A DNA stretch of 28,506 bases from JBDSLU01 sp039916225 (GTDB lineage: Bacteria > Acidobacteriota > Vicinamibacteria > Vicinamibacterales > Vicinamibacteraceae), in contig JBDSLU010000173.1 of NCBI GenBank assembly GCA_039916225.1, positions 1-28,506 of the forward strand, given 5' to 3'. Below, piece after piece: positions 7,733 through 15,643 of the stretch. The position numbers and the translations under genes were made by a program. Positions within the stretch are counted from its first letter, which is position 1. Each line of letters opens with the position of its first letter. The notes below the pieces were generated by a model. The model worked only from the letters and a program-made list of their open reading frames with translations, was not told where the DNA came from and searched no databases.

Positions 7733-10291
7733 TCAGTCGGTGCGCAGCGCGCGGATCGGCGAGATCGAGGCGGCCCGGCGGGCGGGGACGATGGCGGCGA
7801 CGAACGCCGAGGCGCCGAGGGCGAGCACGCCGGCTCCCAGCGCCAGCGGATCCCAGTACGACACGCCGTACAACTGCGACGAGAGCAGGTAGCCGGTGCC
7901 GATGGCCAGCGGCAGCCCGAGCACGAGCCCGAAGCCGACGCGGCGGAAGGCGCTGGCGAGCACCATGCCGACGACGCGGCGGCGGCCGGCGCCCAGGGCC
8001 ATGCGCACACCGATCTCACGGGTGCGCTGGGCCACCGCGTAAGCCGTGACGCCGTAGAGCCCGATGGCGGCGAGGACCAGTGCGACGATACCGAACAGGC
8101 CGGCCAGGCTGGCGACGGCGCGCTGCTGATCGAAGGCGCGATCGACCTGCTGCTGCAGCGTCCGCACGCTGGTCACGGTGAGGTTCGGGTCGGCCGCGGC
8201 GAGCGTCCGCATCAGGAGCGGCTCGAGCACGGACGGCGACTGGTCGGTGACGACCATGATGCTGCGGATGAAGTGCGAGGCCGTCTCGACGCGCCGCATC
8301 AGCGGGTTCGTGTAGTCGACCGTCTGCGCCAGCGACACGTAGAACATCGGACGCGGCGGCTGGTCGAGGTTGAAGCCGGCGAAGCGTGCGTCGCGCACCA
8401 CGCCGACGATCTTGTAGGTGTTGACGTTCTCCGGCAGGTTCAGGCCGAAGTGCCGGTCGATCGGATCCTCGTCCTTGGTGAAGAAGCGGCGGACGAACGA
8501 CTCGTTCACCACCGCGACGTGTTCCGACGTGCCGGCGTCGCGGACGTCGAAGTAGCGGCCGCGCACCAGCTTCACGCCGAGGTCCTGCAGATAGGTGGCG
8601 CTGACCCGATCCCAGGACGCGCCGGACTGCTGGCCGGGCTGGGGCAGCGGCTTGCCGGAGATCAGCACGCCCTCGCCCCAGTTGTCGGTGAACGGGTTGT
8701 AGAGCGCGAGTCCGGCGCCGCGGACGCCGGGCACCCGCTTCAGCCGATCCTCGACGTCGCGATAGAGCGCGTCGAGTTTGTCCGGCGGGTAGCTCGCCGG
8801 CGCCCGGTTCAACTGCACGAGCACGCGACCGGCGAGCGGAAAGCCGAAGTCCTGGCGCTCGAGGTTGGCGAGACTGCGGGCGAGCAGCAGCGACCCGACC
8901 ACCAGCACCACCGACACCGCGGCCTGCAACACGACCAGCGCCTTGCGGGTGAGCGAGGAGTGATCACCGCTGCTGCGGCCGGCGCCGCGCAGCGCCTCGA
9001 TCGGATTGGTGCGCGTCGCGAGCCACGCCGGCGCGGCGCCGAACAGGACGCCGGTCACCAGGGCCAGCCCGAACGCGAAGGCGAGGACCAGCGGCGACGG
9101 CATCGTGTCGATGGGCAGGAAGGTGGTGCCGGCGAACGCCAGGGCCAGGAGCAAGCGCGCCGTGCCGGCGGCGATGGCGAGACCGAGGATGCCGCCGCCG
9201 ACCGCGAGCAGGACACTCTCGACCAGCGCCTGCGTGACGATGCGGCGGCGTGAGGCGCCGAGCGCCAGCCGCACCGCCGTCTGGCCGCGGCGGGCGACAG
9301 CGCGGGCCAGCAGCAGGTTGGCGACATTGGCGCAGGCGATCAGCAGGACCAGCGCGCACACCCCGAGCAGGATGCGCAGGCTGCGGCTGTACTGCTCGCG
9401 CATGACGCCGACACCGCCGCCGGCTGGTACGACCGCGATCGACTGCTGCGGCAGATCCTTGATCACGCTGGGCATCCAGTTGGCCGGATAGCCGGAGTCG
9501 TGCTGCAGCCACTGGCGCAGGGCGCCGGTCAGGCGCGGCGCCATGCCGTCGGTGGTGGCGCCCGGGCGGAGGCGTCCGATCACGCGCAGCCACGCCGAGA
9601 CCGGCTGGCGCAGCAGCGCCGTCTCGCCCGCGATCATCGGCTCCTGCTGCAGCGGGAGCCACAGGTCGGGCGGATCGCCGCGCAGCGTCTCGCCGAAGAA
9701 GCCGGGGCCGGTGACGCCGATGACCGTGAACGGGTGCCCTTCGAGGACGAGGGTGGCGCCGATGACCTTGGGGTCGGCTCCGTAGGTCCCGCTCCAGGCA
9801 TGGTGGCTCATGACGACCACGGGCGGCGCCGCGGCGGTGTCGTCGGCCGGCGTCAACACCCGGCCACCGAAGGCGGGGATGCCGAGCGTCGCGAAGTAGT
9901 GGCCGTCGACGTAGATGGAGCGCAGCGCCCGGGCCGTCTGCTCGACACCCGGTCGCCGGGCGCTGACGCGGCCCTGCCCGGCCTGGAACGCCGTCAGCGT
10001 CTCGAACTGCGGCAGGTCGGCCTTCAGCCGCTCGAACAGCGGATAGGAGAACATGCCCCAGCGATCCTGGGTGCCGCCCTGGACGCAGCAGTTGTCGCCA
10101 TCGCCGACGCGGTAGAGGCTGTCGGGATCGCTGACCGGCAGCGAGCGCAGCATCACCGCGTGAATCAGCGTGAAGATGGCCGTCGTGCCGCCGATGCCGA
10201 TGGCCAGCGTCAGCACCGCGGTGATGGTGAAGACGCGAGCGGTCCAGAACTGGCGCAACGAGTGGCGGATGTCGGCGGCGAGCGTGCCCAC
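7733..10291 (-). CDS. ADOP-type ABC transporter permease (MacB/FtsX family)
   Basis: An 852-residue paralogue of the neighbouring permease but without the long soluble N-terminus. It starts directly with DIRHSLRQFWTARVFT and the first helix (18-45, LTLAIGIGGTTAIFTLIHAV). A MacB-type periplasmic domain follows, then FtsX block 1 near 360-460 (LLIACANVANLLLARAVARR, ALGASRRRIV), a helix around 510-530, a second periplasmic domain, and FtsX block 2 near 740-850, ending VPARRAASISPIRALRTD. The GTG at 10291 is chosen because AGGAG lies 5-6 bases before it; the upstream in-frame extension is low-complexity. It ends just before the padR promoter, so the two permeases may have arisen by tandem duplication. 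An ATPase partner is not present. Transport or mechanical signalling is inferred from MacB/FtsX relatives. Confidence 0.92.
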   Translation of the reverse strand: MGTLAADIRHSLRQFWTARVFTITAVLTLAIGIGGTTAIFTLIHAVMLRSLPVSDPDSLYRVGDGDNCCVQGGTQDRWGMFSYPLFERLKADLPQFETLTAFQAGQGRVSARRPGVEQTARALRSIYVDGHYFATLGIPAFGGRVLTPADDTAAAPPVVVMSHHAWSGTYGADPKVIGATLVLEGHPFTVIGVTGPGFFGETLRGDPPDLWLPLQQEPMIAGETALLRQPVSAWLRVIGRLRPGATTDGMAPRLTGALRQWLQHDSGYPANWMPSVIKDLPQQSIAVVPAGGGVGVMREQYSRSLRILLGVCALVLLIACANVANLLLARAVARRGQTAVRLALGASRRRIVTQALVESVLLAVGGGILGLAIAAGTARLLLALAFAGTTFLPIDTMPSPLVLAFAFGLALVTGVLFGAAPAWLATRTNPIEALRGAGRSSGDHSSLTRKALVVLQAAVSVVLVVGSLLLARSLANLERQDFGFPLAGRVLVQLNRAPASYPPDKLDALYRDVEDRLKRVPGVRGAGLALYNPFTDNWGEGVLISGKPLPQPGQQSGASWDRVSATYLQDLGVKLVRGRYFDVRDAGTSEHVAVVNESFVRRFFTKDEDPIDRHFGLNLPENVNTYKIVGVVRDARFAGFNLDQPPRPMFYVSLAQTVDYTNPLMRRVETASHFIRSIMVVTDQSPSVLEPLLMRTLAAADPNLTVTSVRTLQQQVDRAFDQQRAVASLAGLFGIVALVLAAIGLYGVTAYAVAQRTREIGVRMALGAGRRRVVGMVLASAFRRVGFGLVLGLPLAIGTGYLLSSQLYGVSYWDPLALGAGVLALGASAFVAAIVPARRAASISPIRALRTD

Positions 10292-10391
10292 GGTGTGCTC
10301 CTGACCCTCAGTGGGCGGCCCATGGCCGGAGGTCGCCTCCAGCCGTAGACGAGGGCCGACGGCGATCGGTTGCCCGGCGGCGTCGCGGGCT

Positions 10392-11780
10392 CTACCGGCG
10401 CCGGCCGGGTGGGGGCGACGGTCCGGTGCACGGCGGAGGGCCCAGGGCCCCGGGGGTGCCCCCGGGCAGGACATCGACGAAGAGGTCGTCGTCGTCCTCG
10501 AGGTCGGCCTCGTCGATCGGCTGCCGGGACGAGAAGGCGACGACGCGGCCGGTGCCGTCGGTGGCCGATCCGCCGCTGCCTCGCCACCACGGCTCGCGCG
10601 CGCCCCGGCCGCCGCTGACGCGGTCGGCGACGCCGGTCGCCAGGTTCAGCCGGTAGACATCGTCGACGAGGTTGAGATCGGCTAGCGGCCCGCAGCGATC
10701 CTGGCAGGGGAGGTCGGAGGCCTCCGAGCTGAACACCACGAACCGGCCGTCGCCGCTCAAGGCGGGATGGTGGCTGGCGCCGTCGGCACCGGCGCCCGCC
10801 GTGCCGCGACTGAGCAGGCGGATCCGCCCGGTGTCGGCATCGTGCAGATACAGCTGCTCATGCTGGCGGGCATGACGAGCGCCATCCAGGTCGGTGGCGA
10901 TCGAGACGAACACGATGCGGCGCCCGTCGCCGCTGATGGTCGGATAGTAGCTGGCGCCGTTGGGGACGCCGCCGCCGCGGGTGCTGCTGATGCGGCGGGT
11001 GAGCCCGGCGGGCAGATCGCGCAGGAAGACGCTGCGCACCGGATCGTGGGCGTGGGTGCGCGACGGCGGAGCGATCGGCGCCGTCGAGGTGAAGACGACG
11101 AAGCGGCCGGTGCCGCTGATGGCCGGGGTCGAGCTCTGTCCCGACACCGACTGCTGGCCGCTGTCGGTGACGCTCACGCGCCGCACGACGCCGTCGGTCG
11201 CGTCGTAGAGGTAGACGTCGCTGCCGCCGCGGTTGGCGTCGTCGCCGGCGACGAGATCGGTGGCCCGCGATTCGAAGACGACATAGCGTCCGTCGTCGCT
11301 GATGTCGGGATGGCCGTTCCAGCCGTTGCCTGGCGCGCCGGCCGGCGTGTGCGACACCAGCGTCATCGTCCCGGTCTCGCGGTCGCGGCGCAGCACCTGC
11401 GCCCCCGTGTCGACGCGCCACCCGATCAGGTTGCTGGCGACCGTCGCGAACACGAGATAGCGCCCATCCCCGCTGAGGCGCGGCTGCTGGCTCGATCCGG
11501 CGGCGGCGCGGCCATCGGGCGCGAGGCTCTCCAGCCGGAGCGCGCCCGTCGTCCGATCGAGGATGTAGATGTCATCGATGGTGTTGACGTCGCCGTCGGC
11601 GAGCCGGGCCAGCGAGACGAACGCCACGATGCGGCCATCGGCGCTGACGTCGGCCGAGGCGACGCCGGTGCCCCAGCCACCGAGGTGCTGCCGGGCGACG
11701 TGCCGGCTGCCATCGCACGGTGTGTCGGGTGGGCCCACCCACAGCATCCAGACCACCGCGACGATCGGCCAGGGCCCCAT
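10392..11780 (-). CDS. PD40/TolB-like beta-propeller protein, probably exported
   Basis: This 462-residue protein has an N-terminal hydrophobic segment (MGPWPIVAVVWMLWV) that could serve as a signal peptide or anchor. It then shows seven copies of a PD40-type motif: SADGRIVAFVS, SGDGRYLVFAT, SDDGRYVVFES, SGTGRFVVFTS, SGDGRRIVFVS, SGDGRFVVFSS and TDGTGRVVAFSS. Each is followed by a DIY/DVYLYD-like strand (IYILDRTTGALR, VYLYDATDGVVR, LYLHDADTGRIR). This is the pattern of a beta-propeller of TolB/WD40-like type, here with seven blades rather than TolB's six. It ends with an acidic stretch (EADLEDDDDLF) and a proline tail. The start ATG shares its A with the stop of the upstream gene (TGATG), so the two are co-translated. 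Such propellers usually bind partner proteins; no enzyme motif is seen. Confidence 0.82.
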   Translation of the reverse strand: MGPWPIVAVVWMLWVGPPDTPCDGSRHVARQHLGGWGTGVASADVSADGRIVAFVSLARLADGDVNTIDDIYILDRTTGALRLESLAPDGRAAAGSSQQPRLSGDGRYLVFATVASNLIGWRVDTGAQVLRRDRETGTMTLVSHTPAGAPGNGWNGHPDISDDGRYVVFESRATDLVAGDDANRGGSDVYLYDATDGVVRRVSVTDSGQQSVSGQSSTPAISGTGRFVVFTSTAPIAPPSRTHAHDPVRSVFLRDLPAGLTRRISSTRGGGVPNGASYYPTISGDGRRIVFVSIATDLDGARHARQHEQLYLHDADTGRIRLLSRGTAGAGADGASHHPALSGDGRFVVFSSEASDLPCQDRCGPLADLNLVDDVYRLNLATGVADRVSGGRGAREPWWRGSGGSATDGTGRVVAFSSRQPIDEADLEDDDDLFVDVLPGGTPGALGPPPCTGPSPPPGRRR

Positions 11781-12334
11781 CACCGCACCTTGAACGCCGT
11801 CATCTCCGCACCGGCGGACAGGTATTCGCCGGCAACGAGCCGCCCGACCTGCCGCGCCCGTTCGGTTTCGAACGGACCCTCTTGATCGCTGCCGCCCACG
11901 CGATAGACGCCGCTGCGGCCGGCCCACGAGGCCAGATCGACGTCGTCGAGCTGTTCGAGGATGTGCTCGAACTCGTGCGCGACGAGCTCGGCGAGGAGCG
12001 CCGGATCGCCGCCCGGCACTTCGACGCGCGCGCTTCGCAGTTGACCGTCGACGCGCGTCATCGCCGTCCGCGCCCGGGCCCGTCCCCGCGATTCGAACGC
12101 GCCGGTCGCGACCGTCACTTCGAGGCCGGGCTGTCGCGCCAGCCGCACGACCTGTCGGCGGAACGTCGGCGCACGCTGGCACATCCCGGCGACGACGGGC
12201 CGGAGCACCGGCGCGATGCGCAGGCCCGCGGCGAGCGCCTCACAGCGGACGGATGGCGCGGTCCACGCGCCCGAGCGTTCCGGCGCGCGCAGCATGCTGG
12301 CGAACGCGAGGGCAGTGATGATGGCAGGAAGCAC
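11780..12334 (-). CDS. Putative exported HExxH metallopeptidase-like protein
   Basis: A 184-residue protein starting at GTG, with AGGAG five bases upstream. An N-terminal hydrophobic segment (residues 2-15) suggests export. The key motif is HEFEH at 120-124 within LVAHEFEHILEQL, which fits the HExxH zinc site of gluzincin-type peptidases. E156 or E158 (FETERARQ) could be the third ligand. The protein is much smaller than common HExxH families and I cannot name its family. Similar short HEFEH proteins may keep the fold as a minimal catalytic core. It is translationally coupled to the PD40 propeller gene, so the two products probably act together outside the cytoplasm. Activity is inferred from the motif alone. 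Confidence 0.72.
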   Translation of the reverse strand: MLPAIITALAFASMLRAPERSGAWTAPSVRCEALAAGLRIAPVLRPVVAGMCQRAPTFRRQVVRLARQPGLEVTVATGAFESRGRARARTAMTRVDGQLRSARVEVPGGDPALLAELVAHEFEHILEQLDDVDLASWAGRSGVYRVGGSDQEGPFETERARQVGRLVAGEYLSAGAEMTAFKVR

Positions 12335-12407
12335 GGCGACTCCTGACGCTGACGGCCGAGTGTCCCGTTGGACGACGCCCGCGATGGGTTTCGTTGGTAC
12401 TCATGGA

Positions 12408-12431
12408 CGAAGGCATCGCACGATGCGTTCG
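12408..12431. promoter_or_regulatory. 24-bp palindrome in divergent intergenic region
   Basis: Arms CGAAGGCATCG and CGATGCGTTCG around a CA centre, with 10 of 11 pairs matching. It lies 74 bases before the HExxH gene (minus) and 144 bases before the small secreted protein gene (plus). A dimeric regulator site is a reasonable guess. A chance repeat or a stable hairpin is also possible. Confidence 0.45.
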
Positions 12432-12528
12432 AAGATGACTACGCCCGCTGTCGTACGCGGTTAACGCGTCGTCGCGCGGCGTCGCATGAGGTGTCTACCG
12501 TGTCCGGAATCGCGCACTCGTCCCGCGC

Positions 12529-12534
12529 TATGCT
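12529..12534 (+). promoter_or_regulatory. Candidate -10 box and leader hairpin of the small secreted protein gene
   Basis: TATGCT about 46 bases before the ATG. A perfect 7-bp hairpin CCGCTCC-CGTC-GGAGCGG follows at 12541-12558 in the expected leader, just before the RBS. No clear -35. Confidence 0.35.
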
Positions 12535-12574
12535 GGGCCGCCGCTCCCGTCGGAGCGGGTGCGAGGAGAACCTG

Positions 12575-12973
12575 ATGATCACGAGACGGCAACTGGCGAG
12601 CGCCCTGGCTGCGCTGGCTGTGAGCGTTGCGATGGCCGGGACCGCCATGGCGGCCGACATCGCGGGCAAGTGGAAGGCGGAATTTCAGGGCCCGGACGGC
12701 AACAGCCGCACCAACGTCTTCACCTTCGAGGTGAAAGGCGAAGCGGTGACCGGGACCGTGACCAGCTCGATGGCGCCGGAGCCAGCCAAGATCGACGAAG
12801 GCACGCTGAAGGGCGATGCCATCACGTTCAAGGTGACCCGCGACATGGGCGGGAACCAGATCAAACTGAGCTACGCGGGCACCGTGAAGGGTGACGAGAT
12901 GCCGCTCAAGGTCTCGGCGGATGCCGGTGGCCAGACCTTCGAGTTCGACATCGTCGCCAAGCGCGAGAAGTAG
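12575..12973 (+). CDS. Small secreted beta-rich protein, unknown
   Basis: A 132-residue protein with a clear signal peptide: MITRRQLASALAALAVSVAM, then the cleavage motif AMA before ADIAGKW (residue 25). The mature part of about 108 residues alternates polar and hydrophobic residues (GKWKAEF, NVFTFEVKGEAVTGTVTS, ITFKVTRDMG, IKLSYAGTVKGDEMPLKVS). This suggests an antiparallel beta sandwich or lipocalin-like barrel. The repeated G-x-(A/T)-x-T-F/F-K-V strands resemble small secreted proteins often annotated as hypothetical in Acidobacteriota. No cysteines and no catalytic motif are present. The start is fixed by GAGGAG six to seven bases before the ATG. A longer upstream reading exists in frame but has no signal-like start. 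A periplasmic binding or structural role is only a guess. Confidence 0.85.
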   Translation: MITRRQLASALAALAVSVAMAGTAMAADIAGKWKAEFQGPDGNSRTNVFTFEVKGEAVTGTVTSSMAPEPAKIDEGTLKGDAITFKVTRDMGGNQIKLSYAGTVKGDEMPLKVSADAGGQTFEFDIVAKREK

Positions 12974-13057
12974 CGCCGGAACGACCAACCTCCAACGTCC
13001 AACCGCCAACGCGGGGAGTTTGGATGTTGGCCGTTGGGGCGTTGGCGTCTGGCGCCT
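12972..13057. repeat. CCAACNN heptad-repeat palindrome between convergent genes
   Basis: Left arm: four tandem 7-base units CCAACCT, CCAACGT, CCAACCG, CCAACGC (12985-13012). Right arm: TTGG cores at 13020, 13027, 13034 and 13042 and a CTGG at 13049, spaced 7, 7, 8 and 7 bases, i.e. the same heptad on the other strand. Outer arms GCGCC (12973-12977) and GGCGC (13051-13055) also pair. The element fills the gap between the stop codons of two convergent genes, so a transcription-terminating hairpin is likely, possibly of repeat-element origin. Confidence 0.7.
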
Positions 13058-13069
13058 CGAAGGCCTGGG

Positions 13070-13555
13070 CTACTTCGGCGGGCGGGTCGCTTCGACCGGC
13101 GCAGGGGTGGGTGCGGTCGCCGGAGCCGGCGTCGAGGCCGCGCCAGACGGAGGCGTCGCCGGGGCGTTCGACGGGGCGACGGGGGGCGGCGTCGGCCGAG
13201 CCGGACCGGCAGCGGGCGGCGCACCAGCCGGGGTCGCCGGCGATGGAGCGGGGGCGACCGGCGTTGCCGGCTGCGTCGCGCGCGGGACGACGGGAGCATC
13301 GATGCCCCCCAGCAGCGAGCTGCCGGCCGAGCCGAGAAAGGCCAGCGCAATGGCGCCGATCATGAACAGGCCGCCCAGGATGGCGGTCGCCTTGGACAGG
13401 ACCGTCGCGCCCTGCCTGGCGCCGAACGCGGTCTGGCTGCCGCCACCACCGAACGCGCTCGCCATGTCCCCGCCCTTGCCCTGCTGCAGCAGGACGACGA
13501 TCAGGAGCAGGAAGCAGACCAGGACGTAGATGGTCGCGACGAAGTAATAGAGCAT
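13070..13555 (-). CDS. secG: Protein translocase subunit SecG
   Basis: A 161-residue membrane subunit of the Sec channel. Residues 1-25 form the first helix (MLYYFVATIYVLVCFLLLIV). The conserved cytoplasmic loop VLLQQGKGGDMASAFGGGGS, with a later TAFGARQGATVLSKAT, is the SecG hallmark. The second helix lies at about 58-77 (AILGGLFMIGAIALAFLG). The last 65-70 residues are an Ala/Pro-rich tail, much longer than in E. coli SecG; such tails are common in this gene order. ATG 13555 is chosen because SecG begins directly with its first helix. No SD is visible, and TATACT lies only 8 bases before the ATG, so a leaderless internal promoter may exist besides read-through from tpiA. Confidence 0.93.
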   Translation of the reverse strand: MLYYFVATIYVLVCFLLLIVVLLQQGKGGDMASAFGGGGSQTAFGARQGATVLSKATAILGGLFMIGAIALAFLGSAGSSLLGGIDAPVVPRATQPATPVAPAPSPATPAGAPPAAGPARPTPPPVAPSNAPATPPSGAASTPAPATAPTPAPVEATRPPK

Positions 13556-13563
13556 AACGCCCA

Positions 13564-13569
13564 AGTATA
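13564..13569 (-). promoter_or_regulatory. Candidate internal -10 box for secG
   Basis: TATACT on the minus strand, ending 8 bases before the secG ATG, so a transcript from it would be essentially leaderless. A -35 match is not evident because this part is occupied by a GC-rich hairpin. Confidence 0.35.
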
Positions 13570-13579
13570 CCGCGGCCCG

Positions 13580-13596
13580 GCCGGGCAACGCCCGGC
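13580..13596 (-). terminator. GC-rich hairpin between tpiA and secG
   Basis: Perfect 7-bp inverted repeat GCCGGGC-GTT-GCCCGGC on the minus strand, 23 bases after the tpiA stop. There is no T-tract. It may attenuate or protect the operon mRNA. Confidence 0.35.
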
Positions 13597-13619
13597 GGGC
13601 GCGTCAGGCGGGGCCCGGC

Positions 13620-14390
<771 letters not shown>

Positions 14391-14407
14391 GTCGGCTCCA
14401 GGGGGAC

Positions 14408-14428
14408 GGCGCGGCCTGACGCCGCGCC
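14408..14428 (-). other. Intercistronic hairpin between pgk and tpiA
   Basis: Perfect 8-bp stem GGCGCGGC / GCCGCGCC with a 5-base loop, 18 bases before the tpiA start. No T-tract follows, so a processing or stability element is more likely than a terminator. Confidence 0.5.
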
Positions 14429-14459
14429 TTCGTGTGCTGCGGCAGCGCGCCGCGCCTAC

Positions 14460-15641
14460 TTACTGCTTCTGCGGCAGGGCGGCGACGCCGGGCAGCGTCT
14501 GGCCACCGAGGAACTCCAGCGACGCGCCACCGCCCGTCGAGATGTGGCTGATGCGATCGGCCACGCCGGCCTTGACGACCGCCGCGATCGAGTCGCCGCC
14601 GCCGATGATCGTCGTGCCCTTGACGCTGGCCACCGCTTCGGCCACCGCGTTGGTGCCCTTGGCGAACGCGTCGATCTCGAACACGCCCATCGGGCCGTTC
14701 CAGACCACCGTCTTGGCCGTGGCGACGAGCGCGGCGTAGGCCTTGGTGGTGTCCGGACCGATGTCCAGGCCCATGCGATCGCCGATCGCCGGATCGGTCA
14801 CCGCCAGCACCTCGGACGGCGCCCCCGCTTCGAGCTTCGGGGCGACGACGTGGTCGGTCGGCAGCGCCAGCGTGATGCCGGCCGCCTTGGCGCGCGCTTC
14901 CAGCTCCTTCGCCTTGTCGAGCAGATCGTTCTCGACCAGCGACTTGCCGACCGCGACGCCGCGCGACTTGAGGAAGGTGTAGGCCATCGCGCCGCCGATG
15001 CAGAGCGCGTCGACCTTGCCGAGCAGGTTCTCGATCACCTCGAGCTTGTCGGACACCTTGGCACCGCCGATGATCGCCACGAACGGGCGATCCGGGTTGT
15101 TCAGCGCCTTGCCGAGATAGGCGACTTCGTCGGCCATCAGCAGGCCGGCGGCGGCCACCGGCACGTGCGCGACGATGCCCTCGGTCGAGGCGTGGGCGCG
15201 GTGCGCCGAGCCGAACGCATCGTTGATGTAGACGTCGATGCCCTCGGCCAGCCGCGCGGCGAAGCCGGCGTCGTTCTTCTCTTCCTCCGCGTGGAAGCGG
15301 AGGTTCTCGAGCAGGACCACGCCGGATGTCCCAGCCGCCGCGACGGCCGGGCCGACGCAGTCGTCCGCGAACGCCACCGGCGAGCCGAGCAGCTCGGCCA
15401 GCCGCGTCGCGATCGGCTTGAGGCTCATCTCGGGATTCGGCGTGCCCTTGGGGCGGCCCAGGTGGGACGCGAGCCGGATGAGGCCCGCGCCCTGCTGGAT
15501 CGCGTACTTGATCGTCGGGACCGAGGCCCGGATCCGCGTGTCGTCCGTGATCGTCCCGCCCTTGAGCGGGACGTTGAAGTCGACGCGGATGAAGACGCGC
15601 TTGCCCTTGAGATCGACGTCCTTGACCGACTGCGTGGCCAC
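14460..15641 (-). CDS. pgk: Phosphoglycerate kinase
   Basis: 393 residues, normal for bacterial PGK. It transfers phosphate from 1,3-bisphosphoglycerate to ADP in glycolysis. The N-terminal substrate site is seen in RVDFNVPLKGG and in ASHLGRPKG. The middle GGAKVSDKLEVIENLL is typical of the family, and the C-terminal nucleotide part has WNGPMGVFE and GGGDSIAAV with TGGGASLEFL. The start is the GTG at 15641, which lies two bases after the gap stop (TAAGGGTG). A longer upstream reading in the same frame crosses the end of gap and lacks a start with support. Translation is therefore coupled to gap. Confidence 0.98.
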   Translation of the reverse strand: MATQSVKDVDLKGKRVFIRVDFNVPLKGGTITDDTRIRASVPTIKYAIQQGAGLIRLASHLGRPKGTPNPEMSLKPIATRLAELLGSPVAFADDCVGPAVAAAGTSGVVLLENLRFHAEEEKNDAGFAARLAEGIDVYINDAFGSAHRAHASTEGIVAHVPVAAAGLLMADEVAYLGKALNNPDRPFVAIIGGAKVSDKLEVIENLLGKVDALCIGGAMAYTFLKSRGVAVGKSLVENDLLDKAKELEARAKAAGITLALPTDHVVAPKLEAGAPSEVLAVTDPAIGDRMGLDIGPDTTKAYAALVATAKTVVWNGPMGVFEIDAFAKGTNAVAEAVASVKGTTIIGGGDSIAAVVKAGVADRISHISTGGGASLEFLGGQTLPGVAALPQKQ

Positions 15642-15643
15642 CC

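Noticed and set aside
7580..9253. Plus-strand 557-residue ORF
   Set aside because: Antisense to the second ADOP permease, with no recognisable domain.
10292..10474. N-terminal extension of the second ADOP permease
   Set aside because: It overlaps the end of the PD40 gene, is Pro/Arg-rich, and the GTG at 10291 has a proper AGGAG.
12368..12574. 69-residue upstream extension of the small secreted protein
   Set aside because: It would bury a clear signal peptide and bypass the GAGGAG-supported ATG; the extension is not protein-like.
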